Source: Thalassotalea sp. Sam97
Lineage (GTDB): Bacteria; Pseudomonadota; Gammaproteobacteria; Enterobacterales; Alteromonadaceae
Reading direction: 5' to 3'
Length of the DNA: 64,000 bases
Assembly: GCF_041379765.1 (NCBI RefSeq)
Contig: NZ_CP166919.1
Coordinates: 806,001 to 870,000, forward strand
This document shows, in pieces, positions 35,536 through 45,742 of this stretch. A program made the position numbers and the translations under genes. Positions within the stretch are counted from its first letter, which is position 1, and every line of letters starts with the position of its first letter. The notes beneath the pieces were generated by a model. The model was not told the origin of the DNA. It ran no database searches and saw only the letters and a program-made list of their open reading frames with translations.

Positions 35536-36765
35536 CTAGTGAATCAAACGAGCACGGATGGTGCCGTCAATCTGGCGCAGTTGTTGTAATGCGGTTTCAC
35601 TGTCTTTCGCTTCCACATCAATAACGACGTAACCAATTTGATCATCAGTTTGTAAGTACTGCGCGTTGATGTTGATATCACGATCGGCAAAGGCACGGGT
35701 AATTTGGTTTAAAATACCTGGCTGGTTTTTGTGAATATGGAATAAGCGTGAGCTGCCAGTGTGCTCTGGTAGCGATACTTCTGGGAAGTTAACGGCTGAT
35801 AAGGTCGAGCCGTTATCAGAGTATTTAACGATCTTACCAGCTACTTCACGGCCAATGTTTTCTTGTGCTTCTTTAGTTGAACCACCAATATGCGGTGTTA
35901 ATATCACATTATCAAAGCCACGTAATGGTGAGATAAATTCATCATCATTGGTTTTTGGCTCAACAGGGAATACGTCAATCGCTGCACCGCCGATGTGCTT
36001 GCTTTCAAGCGCTTCAGCAAGGGCTTGAATATCGACGACAGTCCCGCGTGATGCGTTGATGAAGATTGCACCTTGCTTCATTTGTTCAAACTCAGCAGTA
36101 CCAATCATGTTTTGCGTTTCACGTGTTTCTGGTACGTGTAAAGAAATCACATCGGCGGTATTTAATAGTTCGGTTAGGCTATTTACTTGTTCGGCATTGC
36201 CAAGCGGTAGTTTGGTTTCAATATCATAAAACTTAACGCGCATACCAATATGCTCAGCCAAAATACCTAACTGTGTACCAATGTGACCGTATCCAACGAT
36301 ACCTAACGTTTTGCCACGCGCTTCAACAGAGCCTGCTGCCGATTTATGCCAAACGCCACGGTGGGCTAACGTGCTTTTTTCAGGCACGCCTCTAAATAGC
36401 AGTAATAACTCGCCCAATACTAACTCAGCAACCGAACGAGTATTTGAAAATGGCGCGTTAAACACAGGAATACCGCGAATTTGCGCCGCAGGTAATTCTA
36501 CTTGGTTGGTACCAATGCAAAAACAACCAATAGCCGCCAGTTTATCGGCATGTGCAAGTACTGATTCGGTAATTTGCGTGCGTGAGCGAATACCTAAAAA
36601 GTAAACCCCTTTGATTTTCTCTTTCAGCTCAGCGTCGCTAATAGAGCCTTTTAAATATTCAATGTTTGAGTAACCATTGGCTTTTAGCACCTCGAGTGCT
36701 GATTGGTGCACACCTTCTAACAGTAAGATTTTGATTTTGTCTTTATTGAGAGAGTTTTGTTTCAT
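35536..36765 (-). CDS. serA: D-3-phosphoglycerate dehydrogenase
   Basis: 409 residues, the size of E. coli SerA. NAD-binding GIVGYGHIGTQLG, catalytic region INASRGTVVD and the His in LTPHIGGSTKEAQ are present. The C-terminal ACT domain, with GILNQITRAFADRDINI, senses serine. It performs the first step of serine synthesis. The ATG at 36765 is the only well-placed start. Gene order serA-rpiA-ygfA is conserved with E. coli. Confidence 0.97.
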   Translation of the reverse strand: MKQNSLNKDKIKILLLEGVHQSALEVLKANGYSNIEYLKGSISDAELKEKIKGVYFLGIRSRTQITESVLAHADKLAAIGCFCIGTNQVELPAAQIRGIPVFNAPFSNTRSVAELVLGELLLLFRGVPEKSTLAHRGVWHKSAAGSVEARGKTLGIVGYGHIGTQLGILAEHIGMRVKFYDIETKLPLGNAEQVNSLTELLNTADVISLHVPETRETQNMIGTAEFEQMKQGAIFINASRGTVVDIQALAEALESKHIGGAAIDVFPVEPKTNDDEFISPLRGFDNVILTPHIGGSTKEAQENIGREVAGKIVKYSDNGSTLSAVNFPEVSLPEHTGSSRLFHIHKNQPGILNQITRAFADRDININAQYLQTDDQIGYVVIDVEAKDSETALQQLRQIDGTIRARLIH

Positions 36766-37148
36766 GGTTTACTCGTATCGCAACGTCTTTGAAATGATAG
36801 TGGTAATCTGATGAATTTTATTTTGTAGATCAGATTGGTAAGCGCCTAAATTAGCATATAGAGCTAAAACTCGAAAGTAATATTTACAGCAATTTTGCTT
36901 CATCGTAACCAGTGTAGAAAGCCTGATAACTAAAGGGCTTTCAGCGGTTAATGGTCTGTGATGGCTTGTTTAAATTATAATCGGTGAAAATCTCTTTTGT
37001 TGTTGGATGTGCTAAGTTTTATTGGTTTTTCGAATATTATTCGGAGGGGGCGTTGAGAATGATTAATCAGGGGGAAGTGGTGGTTGTTAAGGACAAAAAA
37101 GCAATCCGCTAGGAATTGCTTTTAAATAATGACTTTAGTTGTTGGTGC
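36766..37148. other. serA upstream region and rpiA terminator
   Basis: 383 bp. It contains the rpiA terminator: AAAAGCAAT (37097-37105) / ATTGCTTTT (37115-37123) with a T run on the minus strand. The rest should hold the serA promoter. No other structure was recognised. Confidence 0.65.
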
Positions 37149-37808
37149 TTAGGGCTTAATGACTTTAGCGCCATTTGGCGTGCCTAGTACCAAAACATCC
37201 GCACCGCGATGGGCAAATAAACCATTGGTTACCACGCCAACAATGCCGTTGATTTGGCTTTCGAGTTCTTTCGGGTTAACGATGCTCATGTTGTAAACAT
37301 CTAATATAACGTTGCCATTATCGGTAACCACGCCTTGACGGTATACCGGGTCCCCTCCTAGTTTGACTAATTCGCGCGCCACGTAACTGCGTGCCATTGG
37401 GATCACTTCAACAGGCAGAGGGAAGTCGCCTAATACTCCAACTTGCTTACTTTCATCGCAAATACAAACAAAGGTTTTTGCTACGGCTGCAACAATTTTT
37501 TCGCGGGTTAATGCCGCACCACCGCCCTTGATCATTGCCATGTGCTCGGTAATTTCATCGGCGCCATCAACATAAACAGACAGATCATCAACACTGTTTA
37601 AATCGAACACTTCAATGCCATATTGTTTTAAGCGCTCTGTTGACGCTTCTGAACTAGAAACGGCACCAACAATTTTATCTTTGATGGTGGCAAGTGCATC
37701 GATAAAGTGGTTTACCGTAGAACCGGTACCAACCCCAACAATGGTATCGTGCTCAACAAAGTCTAAGGCACGGATGGCGGCCTGTTTTTTCATTTCATCT
37801 TGTGTCAT
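37149..37808 (-). CDS. rpiA: Ribose-5-phosphate isomerase A
   Basis: 219 residues from the ATG at 37808, preceded by AGGA; the frame to 37823 begins with TTG and lacks support. Substrate-loop GVGTGSTVNHFIDAL, SSEASTERL, VDGADEI with the catalytic Asp, and KGGGAALTREKI are diagnostic. It interconverts ribose-5-phosphate and ribulose-5-phosphate. It is beside serA as in E. coli, but transcribed in parallel with it. Confidence 0.97.
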   Translation of the reverse strand: MTQDEMKKQAAIRALDFVEHDTIVGVGTGSTVNHFIDALATIKDKIVGAVSSSEASTERLKQYGIEVFDLNSVDDLSVYVDGADEITEHMAMIKGGGAALTREKIVAAVAKTFVCICDESKQVGVLGDFPLPVEVIPMARSYVARELVKLGGDPVYRQGVVTDNGNVILDVYNMSIVNPKELESQINGIVGVVTNGLFAHRGADVLVLGTPNGAKVIKP

Positions 37809-37975
37809 TGATGTTCCTAGCAAAGAGTTGCAATCAGCGGTTGTTAGCGTGATTTATTTTGTTGTTAGAAGACGTTACAGCGTCGACGAAATTATAACTG
37901 TCTTGCCTATGAATACCAAGCAAGGGGTTGCTAATTTATGACAATATTGAGGCGAATGAGGCCGATAATGTATGC

Positions 37976-38584
37976 TTAAACGGCGAAGGTGTCCGTCAAT
38001 GGCATATCCCACGCTTCAATAGGAATGCTATCCACTTGCTGACATCGATGGGCGACACCGATTCGAGCGACAACAGGCGGGTTTGCTTGCTGAGTTCGTT
38101 GTTTCGATGTAGCAATCGCAGCAAAGGTCCTATCATAAAAGCCACCACCCATGCCCATGCGGTTACCTGCGTTATCAAATGCAACCAATGGCGTGATAAT
38201 GACATCAAGCTGGCTAGCGGGCAGAACTTGAGTAACATTTAATGCTGGCTCAGCGATACCATAGTGGTTGGCTTGTAATTTGGTCGTTGACTGGTAATGC
38301 AAAAACAGCAAATGTCCTTTCGCAAATGGGTGAATAACAGGTAGGTAAACGTGCTTACCTTGTCGCCAACACCAGTCAATAAATAAGCTCAGATCAAGCT
38401 CACCATCGTTAGCAAGATAAACGGCAATGTGCTGCGCGGCACCGATATGTCGATTATTAGCTAACTGCTTGACTATCTCGCGGCTGGCCGACTGTTGCTG
38501 GTTGGCGCTCAAGGCCTTACGCTTTTGCCGAATCTGTTGTCGTAATTGCTGACGAGCGTTTTGTTTGTTATTTGCTAAGGTCAC
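37976..38584 (-). CDS. ygfA: 5-formyltetrahydrofolate cyclo-ligase
   Basis: 202 residues with an N-terminal basic RQQLRQQIRQKRKAL segment and the ATP-binding GMGGGFYDRTFA loop near the C-terminus. It converts 5-formyl-THF to 5,10-methenyl-THF, which links to glycine/one-carbon metabolism. It is downstream of 6S RNA on the same strand, the conserved ssrS-ygfA arrangement of gammaproteobacteria, so it may be read through from the 6S promoter. Confidence 0.94.
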   Translation of the reverse strand: MTLANNKQNARQQLRQQIRQKRKALSANQQQSASREIVKQLANNRHIGAAQHIAVYLANDGELDLSLFIDWCWRQGKHVYLPVIHPFAKGHLLFLHYQSTTKLQANHYGIAEPALNVTQVLPASQLDVIITPLVAFDNAGNRMGMGGGFYDRTFAAIATSKQRTQQANPPVVARIGVAHRCQQVDSIPIEAWDMPLTDTFAV

Positions 38585-38734
38585 TGTACGTTCTATATTA
38601 TTGCCTTTGCAGCGATTATATCGTTTATTTGCTGTTTATCGCAAAGTAAGTAAAAAGAGAGCGTGTATCATACAAGGGACTGGCTGAACGCCCTATACAT
38701 GACTTGCAATCGATAGCAGTCGTGTAAGAGAAGT

Positions 38735-38915
38735 GGTGTTCCCCAAGGTGCCGTTATCAACGTCAGCCCTTGAACACCGTGTGTTCAAGGCGGAGACCGT
38801 GTAATCACCGTAGGCTTCCCATCATGTGGGCCTGCTCAATAGTAACTACGGGGCCCCCTAAAGAAAGAATTATCGGCTCAGGGACATAGTTAATTAACTA
38901 ACACCCCAGGGAACA
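38735..38915 (-). ncRNA. ssrS: 6S RNA (SsrS)
   Basis: The minus strand shows the 6S architecture. The 5' GTTCCCTGGGGTG pairs along 13 positions with 3' CACCTTGGGGAAC, with G-U pairs. Next come the conserved GTCCCTGAGCCGAT, the central region GGGAAGCCTACGG and the hairpin CCTTGAACACACGGTGTTCAAGG. About 181 nt, as expected (E. coli 184). It mimics an open promoter and sequesters sigma-70 RNA polymerase in stationary phase. ygfA lies downstream as usual. Confidence 0.92.
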
Positions 38916-39270
38916 TAGTGCTTCGCTAATCTGGTTAGCGACAGGTTGCGAGCTACACCACAACCTTTCTTTATTATACACGTCACAGTTTTAATCTAAA
39001 CCTAACTGCACAATAAAATGTTAATGCGCGAGCATTTCTATAACGAGATGAGTCAACCGTTGAGTGCTTATACAATGATAATGCAGCGCTTGCGGTTAAC
39101 GGCGCGCACTCTACTAAAAAGGGCCGCTGTTAATCAATCACTTTTTTGCCCAATCCCCCTACAAGCAGATTAACTGTCGCATTATTGTGCAAATCGCGAC
39201 AAATGTGGTGAAACCTTGCTGCAAGTGGTAGTATTTGCAGTTAATAATAATGTATTTGATGATATGTCAT
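38916..39270. other. 6S/ygfB divergent region; zapA not found
   Basis: 355 bp between ssrS (minus) and ygfB (plus). E. coli has zapA here; no ORF of that size exists. An imperfect inverted repeat CGCTAA..TTAGCG (about 38925-38941) precedes the 6S 5' end. Promoters for 6S RNA and ygfB are expected. Confidence 0.55.
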
Positions 39271-39840
39271 ATGGCTAACAATCCTACAATCGATTTTGCT
39301 CAAGTAACCGCTGTAATGGGGGGGGAAAACTTTTCTGCCCACGCATCGGAAATTCACGGCCTACTGACTGGCGTTATCTCTGCCGGTTTTCCATTTGAAG
39401 ACGAAAGCTTTCTTACTTTAATTAGTGACTTTTTCAATAATGGTGAAGGGCTAGGTAAAAACCTTAAAGACTTGCTCAAGTCAATGTATGCCGATATTTG
39501 GCAAGCAATGATTGATGACAGCTTTGGTTTTCAATTATTGATCCCTGATGATGATGAATCACTAACCGAACGCGGCCAAGCGTTAGGTCTATGGGTGCAA
39601 GGTTATAACTTAGGTTTTGGTTTACAGCAAAAAGACAATAAAGACTTTTCTGCCGATGTGAAAGAAATCATCAATGATTTTGCCAATATAGCCAATTTGT
39701 CGACCGAGATGGACGATGATGAAGAAACCGAGAACGCCTACTTTGAATTGCTCGAGTACGTGCGTATATCGGCGCTATTGTGCTTTGCTGAACTCGGAGC
39801 AAAACCGGCCCAGCGTAGCGGAAAAAACACCTTACATTAA
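39271..39840 (+). CDS. ygfB: YgfB (UPF0149 / YecA-like) family protein
   Basis: 189 residues from the ATG at 39271; the frame to 39235 gives an unlikely hydrophobic leader. The segments HASEIHGLLTGVISAG, LWVQGYNLGFGL and LLEYVRISALLCFAEL are characteristic of YgfB. The protein is acidic and all-helical; a regulatory role has been reported in Pseudomonas. It heads the ygfB-pepP-ubiH-ubiI cluster conserved in E. coli. Confidence 0.92.
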   Translation: MANNPTIDFAQVTAVMGGENFSAHASEIHGLLTGVISAGFPFEDESFLTLISDFFNNGEGLGKNLKDLLKSMYADIWQAMIDDSFGFQLLIPDDDESLTERGQALGLWVQGYNLGFGLQQKDNKDFSADVKEIINDFANIANLSTEMDDDEETENAYFELLEYVRISALLCFAELGAKPAQRSGKNTLH

Positions 39841-39940
39841 TCACACTGGTAAAGGCTTTATCAGGCTAAAAAGAATTATTAATATTGAATCAATATGGCC
39901 ATGACTGGCTGTACATGCAATATCCAAAGAGTATGAAATC

Positions 39941-41296
39941 ATGATGAAACACACCCGTATTGATGTGGCTGAATTTATTGAACGTCGCGAGCGCGTGATG
40001 GCGCAAATGCCAAACAACGCTGTTGCTTTGATCCCAGCTAATAAAGAAGTGACCCGCTCGCGTGACACCGAATTTTTATTTTGCCAGGACAAAGACTTTT
40101 ACTATCTAACCGGGTTTCATGAGCCAGATGCGCTATTGGTACTAGTGAAAATTGATGGTCAGCAAGAGTCGATCCTATTTTGCCGCGATAAAGACCCACA
40201 GCAAGAGGTGTGGCATGGTCGCCGTGTAGGCGCAGAAAAAGCTGAAGAAGTGTTTAAATTCGATCTAACGTACACCTTAGACGAGCTTGAACAAGTATTA
40301 CCTATGTACATTAATGGTCGTGATACCTTGTTATTTGCCCAAGGTGCACAGCCTGAATTTGATTCTATGGTGTTTGCTTGTTTAGATATTTTACGAAACG
40401 GCTTTAAGCAAGGTTTCACTGCGCCGACAACCATTATCGATATTCGCCCGATTATCCATGAGATGCGTTTAATTAAATCAGCGGCAGAAATTGAAATCAT
40501 GCGTGAAGCGAATGTGATTACTGGCAATGCTCACACGCGGGCAATGAAATTTACCAAGCACGGTGTGTTTGAGTATCAAGTTGAAGCCGAGATCCTGCAC
40601 GAGTTTGCATCAAATGGCGCGCGCACAGCTGCTTATGGCTCGATTGTCGGTGGTGGAGAAAATGCCACTATATTGCACTATACCGACAATGACGAAGTAC
40701 TTATCGATGAAGAATTACTGTTAATTGATGCTGGCGCTGAATTAAGTGGTTACGCCGCCGATATTACCCGTACATTTCCTGTAAGTGGTAAATTTAATAC
40801 CCATCAAGCGGCATTGTATAACGTGGTACTTGATGCACAAAACGCCGTTATTGAGCAGATTAAGCCTGGTATAACCTTTGCGGCGTTGAACGATGTTGCT
40901 TGTGAAGTACTAACTAAAGGTTTGTACGAGTTAGGCATTCTTACTGGCGACTTAAATCAGCTAATCGCTGAAAAAGCCTGTAAGCAATACTTTATTCACG
41001 GTTTAGGTCACTGGTTAGGCCTTGATGTGCACGATGTTGGTGATTATCAGATGAATGAAGATAAGCAACAAATGCGCGCCTTCGAGCCGGGCATGGTATT
41101 AACTATTGAACCTGGTTTGTACATTGATGCCGAAGCCAATGTTGATGAGAATTACCAAGGTCTCGGTATTCGTATCGAAGACAATATCTTGGTCACCGAA
41201 ACGGGACATGAAAACCTATCGGTGAACGTCGTGAAAACGGTTGAAGATATTGAAGCCCTAATGTATCAAGGGTCTCAAGCAGCGCAAAACGCTTAA
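39941..41296 (+). CDS. pepP: Xaa-Pro aminopeptidase
   Basis: 451 residues, M24B family. It has an N-terminal creatinase-like domain followed by the metallopeptidase core, with metal ligands Asp in LLIDAGAELSGYAADIT, His in HGLGHWLGLDVHDVG, Glu in LTIEPGLYID and Glu in GLGIRIEDNIL. It removes N-terminal residues before proline. The second gene of the ygfB-pepP-ubiH-ubiI run. Two adjacent ATGs (39941, 39944) exist; either may start. Confidence 0.96.
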   Translation: MMKHTRIDVAEFIERRERVMAQMPNNAVALIPANKEVTRSRDTEFLFCQDKDFYYLTGFHEPDALLVLVKIDGQQESILFCRDKDPQQEVWHGRRVGAEKAEEVFKFDLTYTLDELEQVLPMYINGRDTLLFAQGAQPEFDSMVFACLDILRNGFKQGFTAPTTIIDIRPIIHEMRLIKSAAEIEIMREANVITGNAHTRAMKFTKHGVFEYQVEAEILHEFASNGARTAAYGSIVGGGENATILHYTDNDEVLIDEELLLIDAGAELSGYAADITRTFPVSGKFNTHQAALYNVVLDAQNAVIEQIKPGITFAALNDVACEVLTKGLYELGILTGDLNQLIAEKACKQYFIHGLGHWLGLDVHDVGDYQMNEDKQQMRAFEPGMVLTIEPGLYIDAEANVDENYQGLGIRIEDNILVTETGHENLSVNVVKTVEDIEALMYQGSQAAQNA

Positions 41297-41345
41297 CGAG
41301 TAACATAGTCGAGACACTTTTGAGTTACCAATAGTCGCCATTGAT

Positions 41346-42548
41346 ATGGACAATAACATAAAGCCATTTGATGTCATTATATCGGGTGCCGGTTTATCTG
41401 GCGCTACGATGGCTTTGGCATTGGCGAAATTACAAAAAAAGGATGGCAGCCGTTTATCGATAGCAGTCATTGAGAACCTAGCCATCGATGATAATTTGCC
41501 ATCAAGCTTTGATGCCAGAGTGATTGCTCTGGCCAATGGCAGTGGCCAATACCTACATCAGTTAAATGTTTGGCAACACATTCAGGCCGATGCGATGGCG
41601 ATAGAGACGATTCATATCTCTGATCGTGGTCATTATGGCAAAGCGCGTATGTATGCCCAAGATTACGATGTTAACGCACTTGGTTATGTGGTCGAGATGC
41701 AAGCGATTGGCAATGGCCTATTCAAAGCCTTAAAGAGTTATGACAATGTGCAGTTCTTCTCGCCAGAATCAATAACCGATATTACTTGGCAGCGGGATTC
41801 TGTTAACGTGACGTTAGCTTCAAATACAAAGCTGCAAGCATCGCTGCTTATCGCCTGTGATGGCGCGCAGTCGCAGTGTCGTCAATTAGCGGGTATTGAA
41901 TGCGATCAATACGATTACCAGCAAGTGGCGATTATTGCCAATGTTAGTACCGAGTTAGCCCACCAAGGTCGAGCATTTGAACGCTTTACCGACACCGGGC
42001 CAATTGCCATGCTACCGATGACCGATAACCGCAGCTCATTGGTGTGGACGGTATCACCAGAGCAAGTCGACAGATTAATGGCCCTCAACGATACTGAGTT
42101 CGCTACTGAGTTACAGCAAGCGTTTGGCCATTATTTAGGTACCATCAACAAAGTAGGGACACGCTTTAGCTTTCCGCTACGTTTGCTTAGGGCACGCGAA
42201 TCTACTTATCATCGCATGGCATTAGTAGGCAATGCCTCACACACCTTACACCCTATCGCTGGGCAAGGCTTTAATTTAGGTGTCCGCGATGTTGAGCAAT
42301 TGGTTCATGTTGTTGCTAATGCGTTAGCTCATGATGAAGATATAGGCTGTTTTAACACCTTGCAAGGCTATGCTGACGATCGTGATGTTGATCATCAACA
42401 AGTGATCAGCTTAACCGATTCTTTGGTTCACTTATTTTCAAACAATTACCCGCCATTGGCACTTGCCAGAGGCGTAGGTTTAAAAGCGCTTAATTATTTG
42501 TCGCCGCTAAAACAGCTGTTGGCGCATAAAACAATGGGTCATCGCTAG
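41346..42548 (+). CDS. ubiH: 2-octaprenyl-6-methoxyphenol hydroxylase UbiH
   Basis: 400 residues of the UbiH/COQ6 FAD monooxygenase family. The N-terminal Rossmann motif is DVIISGAGLSGATMALAL, the middle motif ACDGAQSQCRQLAGI, and the C-terminal FAD motif VGNASHTLHPIAGQGFNLGVRD. It hydroxylates the ubiquinone precursor ring. It is directly upstream of its paralogue ubiI (25 bp), as in E. coli. Confidence 0.94.
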   Translation: MDNNIKPFDVIISGAGLSGATMALALAKLQKKDGSRLSIAVIENLAIDDNLPSSFDARVIALANGSGQYLHQLNVWQHIQADAMAIETIHISDRGHYGKARMYAQDYDVNALGYVVEMQAIGNGLFKALKSYDNVQFFSPESITDITWQRDSVNVTLASNTKLQASLLIACDGAQSQCRQLAGIECDQYDYQQVAIIANVSTELAHQGRAFERFTDTGPIAMLPMTDNRSSLVWTVSPEQVDRLMALNDTEFATELQQAFGHYLGTINKVGTRFSFPLRLLRARESTYHRMALVGNASHTLHPIAGQGFNLGVRDVEQLVHVVANALAHDEDIGCFNTLQGYADDRDVDHQQVISLTDSLVHLFSNNYPPLALARGVGLKALNYLSPLKQLLAHKTMGHR

Positions 42549-42573
42549 GGCAAGGAAAGGGGATAATAATTAC

Positions 42574-43800
42574 ATGCAACATTTTGACGTTATTATTGTT
42601 GGTGGCGGTATGGTGGGCTTGTCTGCAGCGCTTGCTATTCGTGTTGAAACTCAATTAAATGTCGCCGTTATTGAGCCTAAACCATTAAATGCGATTGAAG
42701 AGTCGCCGCAGCTTCGTGTTAGCGCCATTAATGATAGCTCGCAAAACTTATTGCGTAACATCGGCGTTTGGCAGCAGATCAGTGAACAACGCCATTGTTC
42801 TTATACGCACATGCATGTTTGGGATAAAGACGGTTTTGGTCATTTAGATTTTGACAGCCAACATTTACCGAAAATGGCTAAACAGAAAAACGATATCGGT
42901 CACATTATTGAAAACGACATCATCCGCAATAGCCTTCACCATAAAGCCGAGCAAACCGAGGGTATTACCATTATTAGCGACACCATTACCAATTTGGCGA
43001 TGGGCGAGTCGGAAGTGTTTGTTAGTCTTGCTGGCGGCCAGGCGCTATTGGCAAAACTGCTGATAGGTGCAGATGGTGCTAATTCTTGGGTGCGTAAACA
43101 AATCGATATGCCGGTCACGTTCCGTGATTACGACCACCATGCGTTAGTGGCAACGGTTAAGGTTAATGATCACCAACGCACCGCTTGGCAAGTGTTCCTC
43201 GATACCGGACCTCTGGCATTGTTACCTTTGTATCAATCAAATTTATGTTCGATTGTTTGGTCATTGCCACCAGAGCTCGCGGCTGAGTACCAACAACTTG
43301 ATGACGATGAGTTTAATAAGCGTATTACCACGGCAACCGATGGTAAGTTCGCTAACGTACAATTACAAAGCAAACGTGTCACCTTTCCATTAACCATGCG
43401 TTTAGCGCGAGACTTTGTAAAACAGCGTGTCATTTTAATTGGTGATGCAGCGCATACAATCCACCCATTAGCTGGCCAAGGCGTGAATCTAGGTTTGGTT
43501 GACGTGGCGGCGCTTGTGCAAACCTTGCAACAGATAATTAGCGACGGCAAAGCGCTTGATGATAGCCAAGCTTGGAATGCCTTTAGTCGCTGGCGTAAAA
43601 GTGATGCCAGTGAAATGATGGTGGCGATGGAAGCCATTAAGCAAGGTTTTGCATTGCAGCAAAAACTACCTAAGTTTATTCGCGGCATGGGCATGTCACT
43701 AGTCAACAACATTGCCCCAGCCAAACAATTAATGATTGCTAAAGCGATTGGTCAGCGCAGTGACTTACCTGCGCTTTGTAAATATCAGCAGCAGCTTTAA
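42574..43800 (+). CDS. ubiI: 2-octaprenylphenol hydroxylase UbiI (VisC)
   Basis: 408 residues, paralogue of UbiH. Motifs are DVIIVGGGMVGLSAALA, PQLRVSAINDSSQNLL, ADGANSWVRKQ and GDAAHTIHPLAGQGVNLGLVD. GHIIEND and DYDHHALVATV closely match E. coli UbiI, which hydroxylates C5 of the ring. Last gene of the cluster; the gcv genes that follow in E. coli are displaced here by an efflux operon. Confidence 0.93.
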   Translation: MQHFDVIIVGGGMVGLSAALAIRVETQLNVAVIEPKPLNAIEESPQLRVSAINDSSQNLLRNIGVWQQISEQRHCSYTHMHVWDKDGFGHLDFDSQHLPKMAKQKNDIGHIIENDIIRNSLHHKAEQTEGITIISDTITNLAMGESEVFVSLAGGQALLAKLLIGADGANSWVRKQIDMPVTFRDYDHHALVATVKVNDHQRTAWQVFLDTGPLALLPLYQSNLCSIVWSLPPELAAEYQQLDDDEFNKRITTATDGKFANVQLQSKRVTFPLTMRLARDFVKQRVILIGDAAHTIHPLAGQGVNLGLVDVAALVQTLQQIISDGKALDDSQAWNAFSRWRKSDASEMMVAMEAIKQGFALQQKLPKFIRGMGMSLVNNIAPAKQLMIAKAIGQRSDLPALCKYQQQL

Positions 43801-44234
43801 GCTTTATCGCGCCTCTTTGAAATTAGCACTTTTTAATTTTCTCCGGTTTTATATTTCTAACCGCTTAACAGCATGATGTTCTATGCAATGTCATGCTGTA
43901 TTTATTACTGAATCTCGCTTCCCAATCACCAGTTAAAACTGTCAACGTCGTCATGGATTTTTAGCCAATGTCTTTTATTTAATGCTTTGGCATTTCGCTT
44001 TTATCGTTTATTTATAGCGATTTGTCGCATTCTTAATTTCTATTTATATTCAACATTCTCGTAACATGTTATTGATTGCTATCATAAGAAGTAATGGTCT
44101 TATACGTATAGGCAGAAGCCTATGTAAAGCTATGTAAATAACATTGTGATAACAATTAAAAAATCTAAAATGCAATGCTGAGCGTACGACTTACTTCACC
44201 AACACAATAATTAACAATATTAACGACAAGCATT
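43801..44234. other. AT-rich region upstream of the RND efflux operon
   Basis: 434 bp without a gene. It should contain the ubiI transcript end and the promoter of the efflux operon. TTGTGATAACAATT at 44144-44157 is a small imperfect palindrome that could be an operator, but no regulator gene is adjacent. Confidence 0.45.
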
Positions 44235-45722
44235 ATGCCTATATTACCTAATCAGATAGCCAGAGCATGGCAGATAGCCGTTGCAACTATGCTACTGTCT
44301 GCATGCCAGACACCTTCGGCTATTGATGATTCAACTGTGGCACTGGATGTGCCTGAAAACTTTGTCGCGGTCCCAAAAACTGCGATAGCTCAGCTTGAGC
44401 AACAAAACTTACTTACCTTAAATCGCTGGTTAGCAAACGTTGATAATCAAGCGTTAGGCGAGATTATCAGTAAGGCTATAGCCGATAATAGACAGTTAAA
44501 AATTACTCGTTTGCAGTTACAGCAAGCCGAGCAAGGTTTGATCATTAGCGGCGCGACAGATTGGCCAGAATTATCGTTAAACGTTAACCAAGCTCGACGT
44601 AAAAATGTTCAAGGAGAGCAACAAAATTACACGAGCTCAGCCGAATTAAGTGTTGATTTGAGTTATGAACTGGATGTTTGGGGCAAGCTATCGGCACAGC
44701 AGCAACAAAGTCAGTTGCAGTTTAAAATCGCCAAAGCAAACTACGCGCAAGCACTTGCCAACTTAACCGCTGATATTGTCAGTAAGTGGTACACGCTTGC
44801 AGAAGCACAGCAATTGTTATCACTTTATAGCGAGCGAGCAGAAAACTTACAGGCAAACCTTGAACAAATCAAAGCCTCTTATCGACTCGGCTTAAATCAG
44901 GCGTTAGATGTTTATTTAACACAAAACGATGTCAGCTCTGAGCTTGCTCGCCTAGCTCAGCAACAACAGGCGGTGAACGAAGCAAGTCGAGCGTTGCAGT
45001 TAGTGTTAGGCGATTACCCATCGGCATCTTTGCGCAGCGATGCTCAGTTGCCTGATTTAACCGCTGATAGTTATGTTGGTATGCCTTCTGATTTAGTCAC
45101 TAGACGTTATGATTTGAATGCCAGTTGGTTCGCTCTGCTAGAAAAAGATGCCGCCTTAGCGGTTGCGCATAAAAATCGTTTCCCGCGTTTTGCTATCAGC
45201 GCCAGTGGCGGCACCAGTGCTAGCGCCTTAGATGAGTTACTCGATGGAAGTTCGTTAGCATGGTCGTTGATAGGTAACATTAGCCAACCTATTTTTAACG
45301 CAGGACGTCTCGAAGCACTCGAGCAGCAAGCGTTTAATGATGTAAAAATTGCTGAGCAACGTTATTTAGACAATGTATATCAAGCCTTTAGTGAAATCGA
45401 AAACGGCATTGAGCGTCAATCGACGTTAACCGAGCGCTTACAGCATTTTACCGATGCCAGCGAAAATGCCAGTGCCGCTGAAAAGCTTGCTTTTGATCAG
45501 TATTTGAAAGGTATCGTTAGTTACACAACCGTTTTAGAGTCACAGCGCCGTGCGTTTGATGCGCAAACGGCGTTAATCCAACTTAAAGCACAATTATTAC
45601 AAAACCAGTTGGCGCTAGCGTTATCGGTAGGTGGCTTTCAAGCCGACAATTACGATAACTCTCGCTCGTTTCCTTCTTCTTTAGCTCGTTCGACGCAACA
45701 GTCATCGCAACCAAGCTATTAA
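44235..45722 (+). CDS. RND efflux outer-membrane lipoprotein (NodT/TolC family)
   Basis: 495 residues. Lipobox LLSAC within ATMLLSACQT gives a lipidated outer-membrane factor of the NodT/OprM type. The repeated TolC structure is visible, with ELSVDLSYELDVWGKL and the second-repeat WSLIGNISQPIFNAGRLEALE. It forms the outer-membrane exit duct for the adaptor and pump encoded just downstream (20 bp gap). Substrate unknown. Confidence 0.9.
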   Translation: MPILPNQIARAWQIAVATMLLSACQTPSAIDDSTVALDVPENFVAVPKTAIAQLEQQNLLTLNRWLANVDNQALGEIISKAIADNRQLKITRLQLQQAEQGLIISGATDWPELSLNVNQARRKNVQGEQQNYTSSAELSVDLSYELDVWGKLSAQQQQSQLQFKIAKANYAQALANLTADIVSKWYTLAEAQQLLSLYSERAENLQANLEQIKASYRLGLNQALDVYLTQNDVSSELARLAQQQQAVNEASRALQLVLGDYPSASLRSDAQLPDLTADSYVGMPSDLVTRRYDLNASWFALLEKDAALAVAHKNRFPRFAISASGGTSASALDELLDGSSLAWSLIGNISQPIFNAGRLEALEQQAFNDVKIAEQRYLDNVYQAFSEIENGIERQSTLTERLQHFTDASENASAAEKLAFDQYLKGIVSYTTVLESQRRAFDAQTALIQLKAQLLQNQLALALSVGGFQADNYDNSRSFPSSLARSTQQSSQPSY

Positions 45723-45742
45723 AACAGAGAAAGATTAAGATT

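Noticed and set aside
36311..36604. Plus-strand ORF opposite serA
   Set aside because: Shadow frame of serA without its own features.
44144..44157. lac-operator-like TTGTGATAACAATT upstream of the efflux operon
   Set aside because: Too short and asymmetric to assign; no LacI-type regulator in the window.
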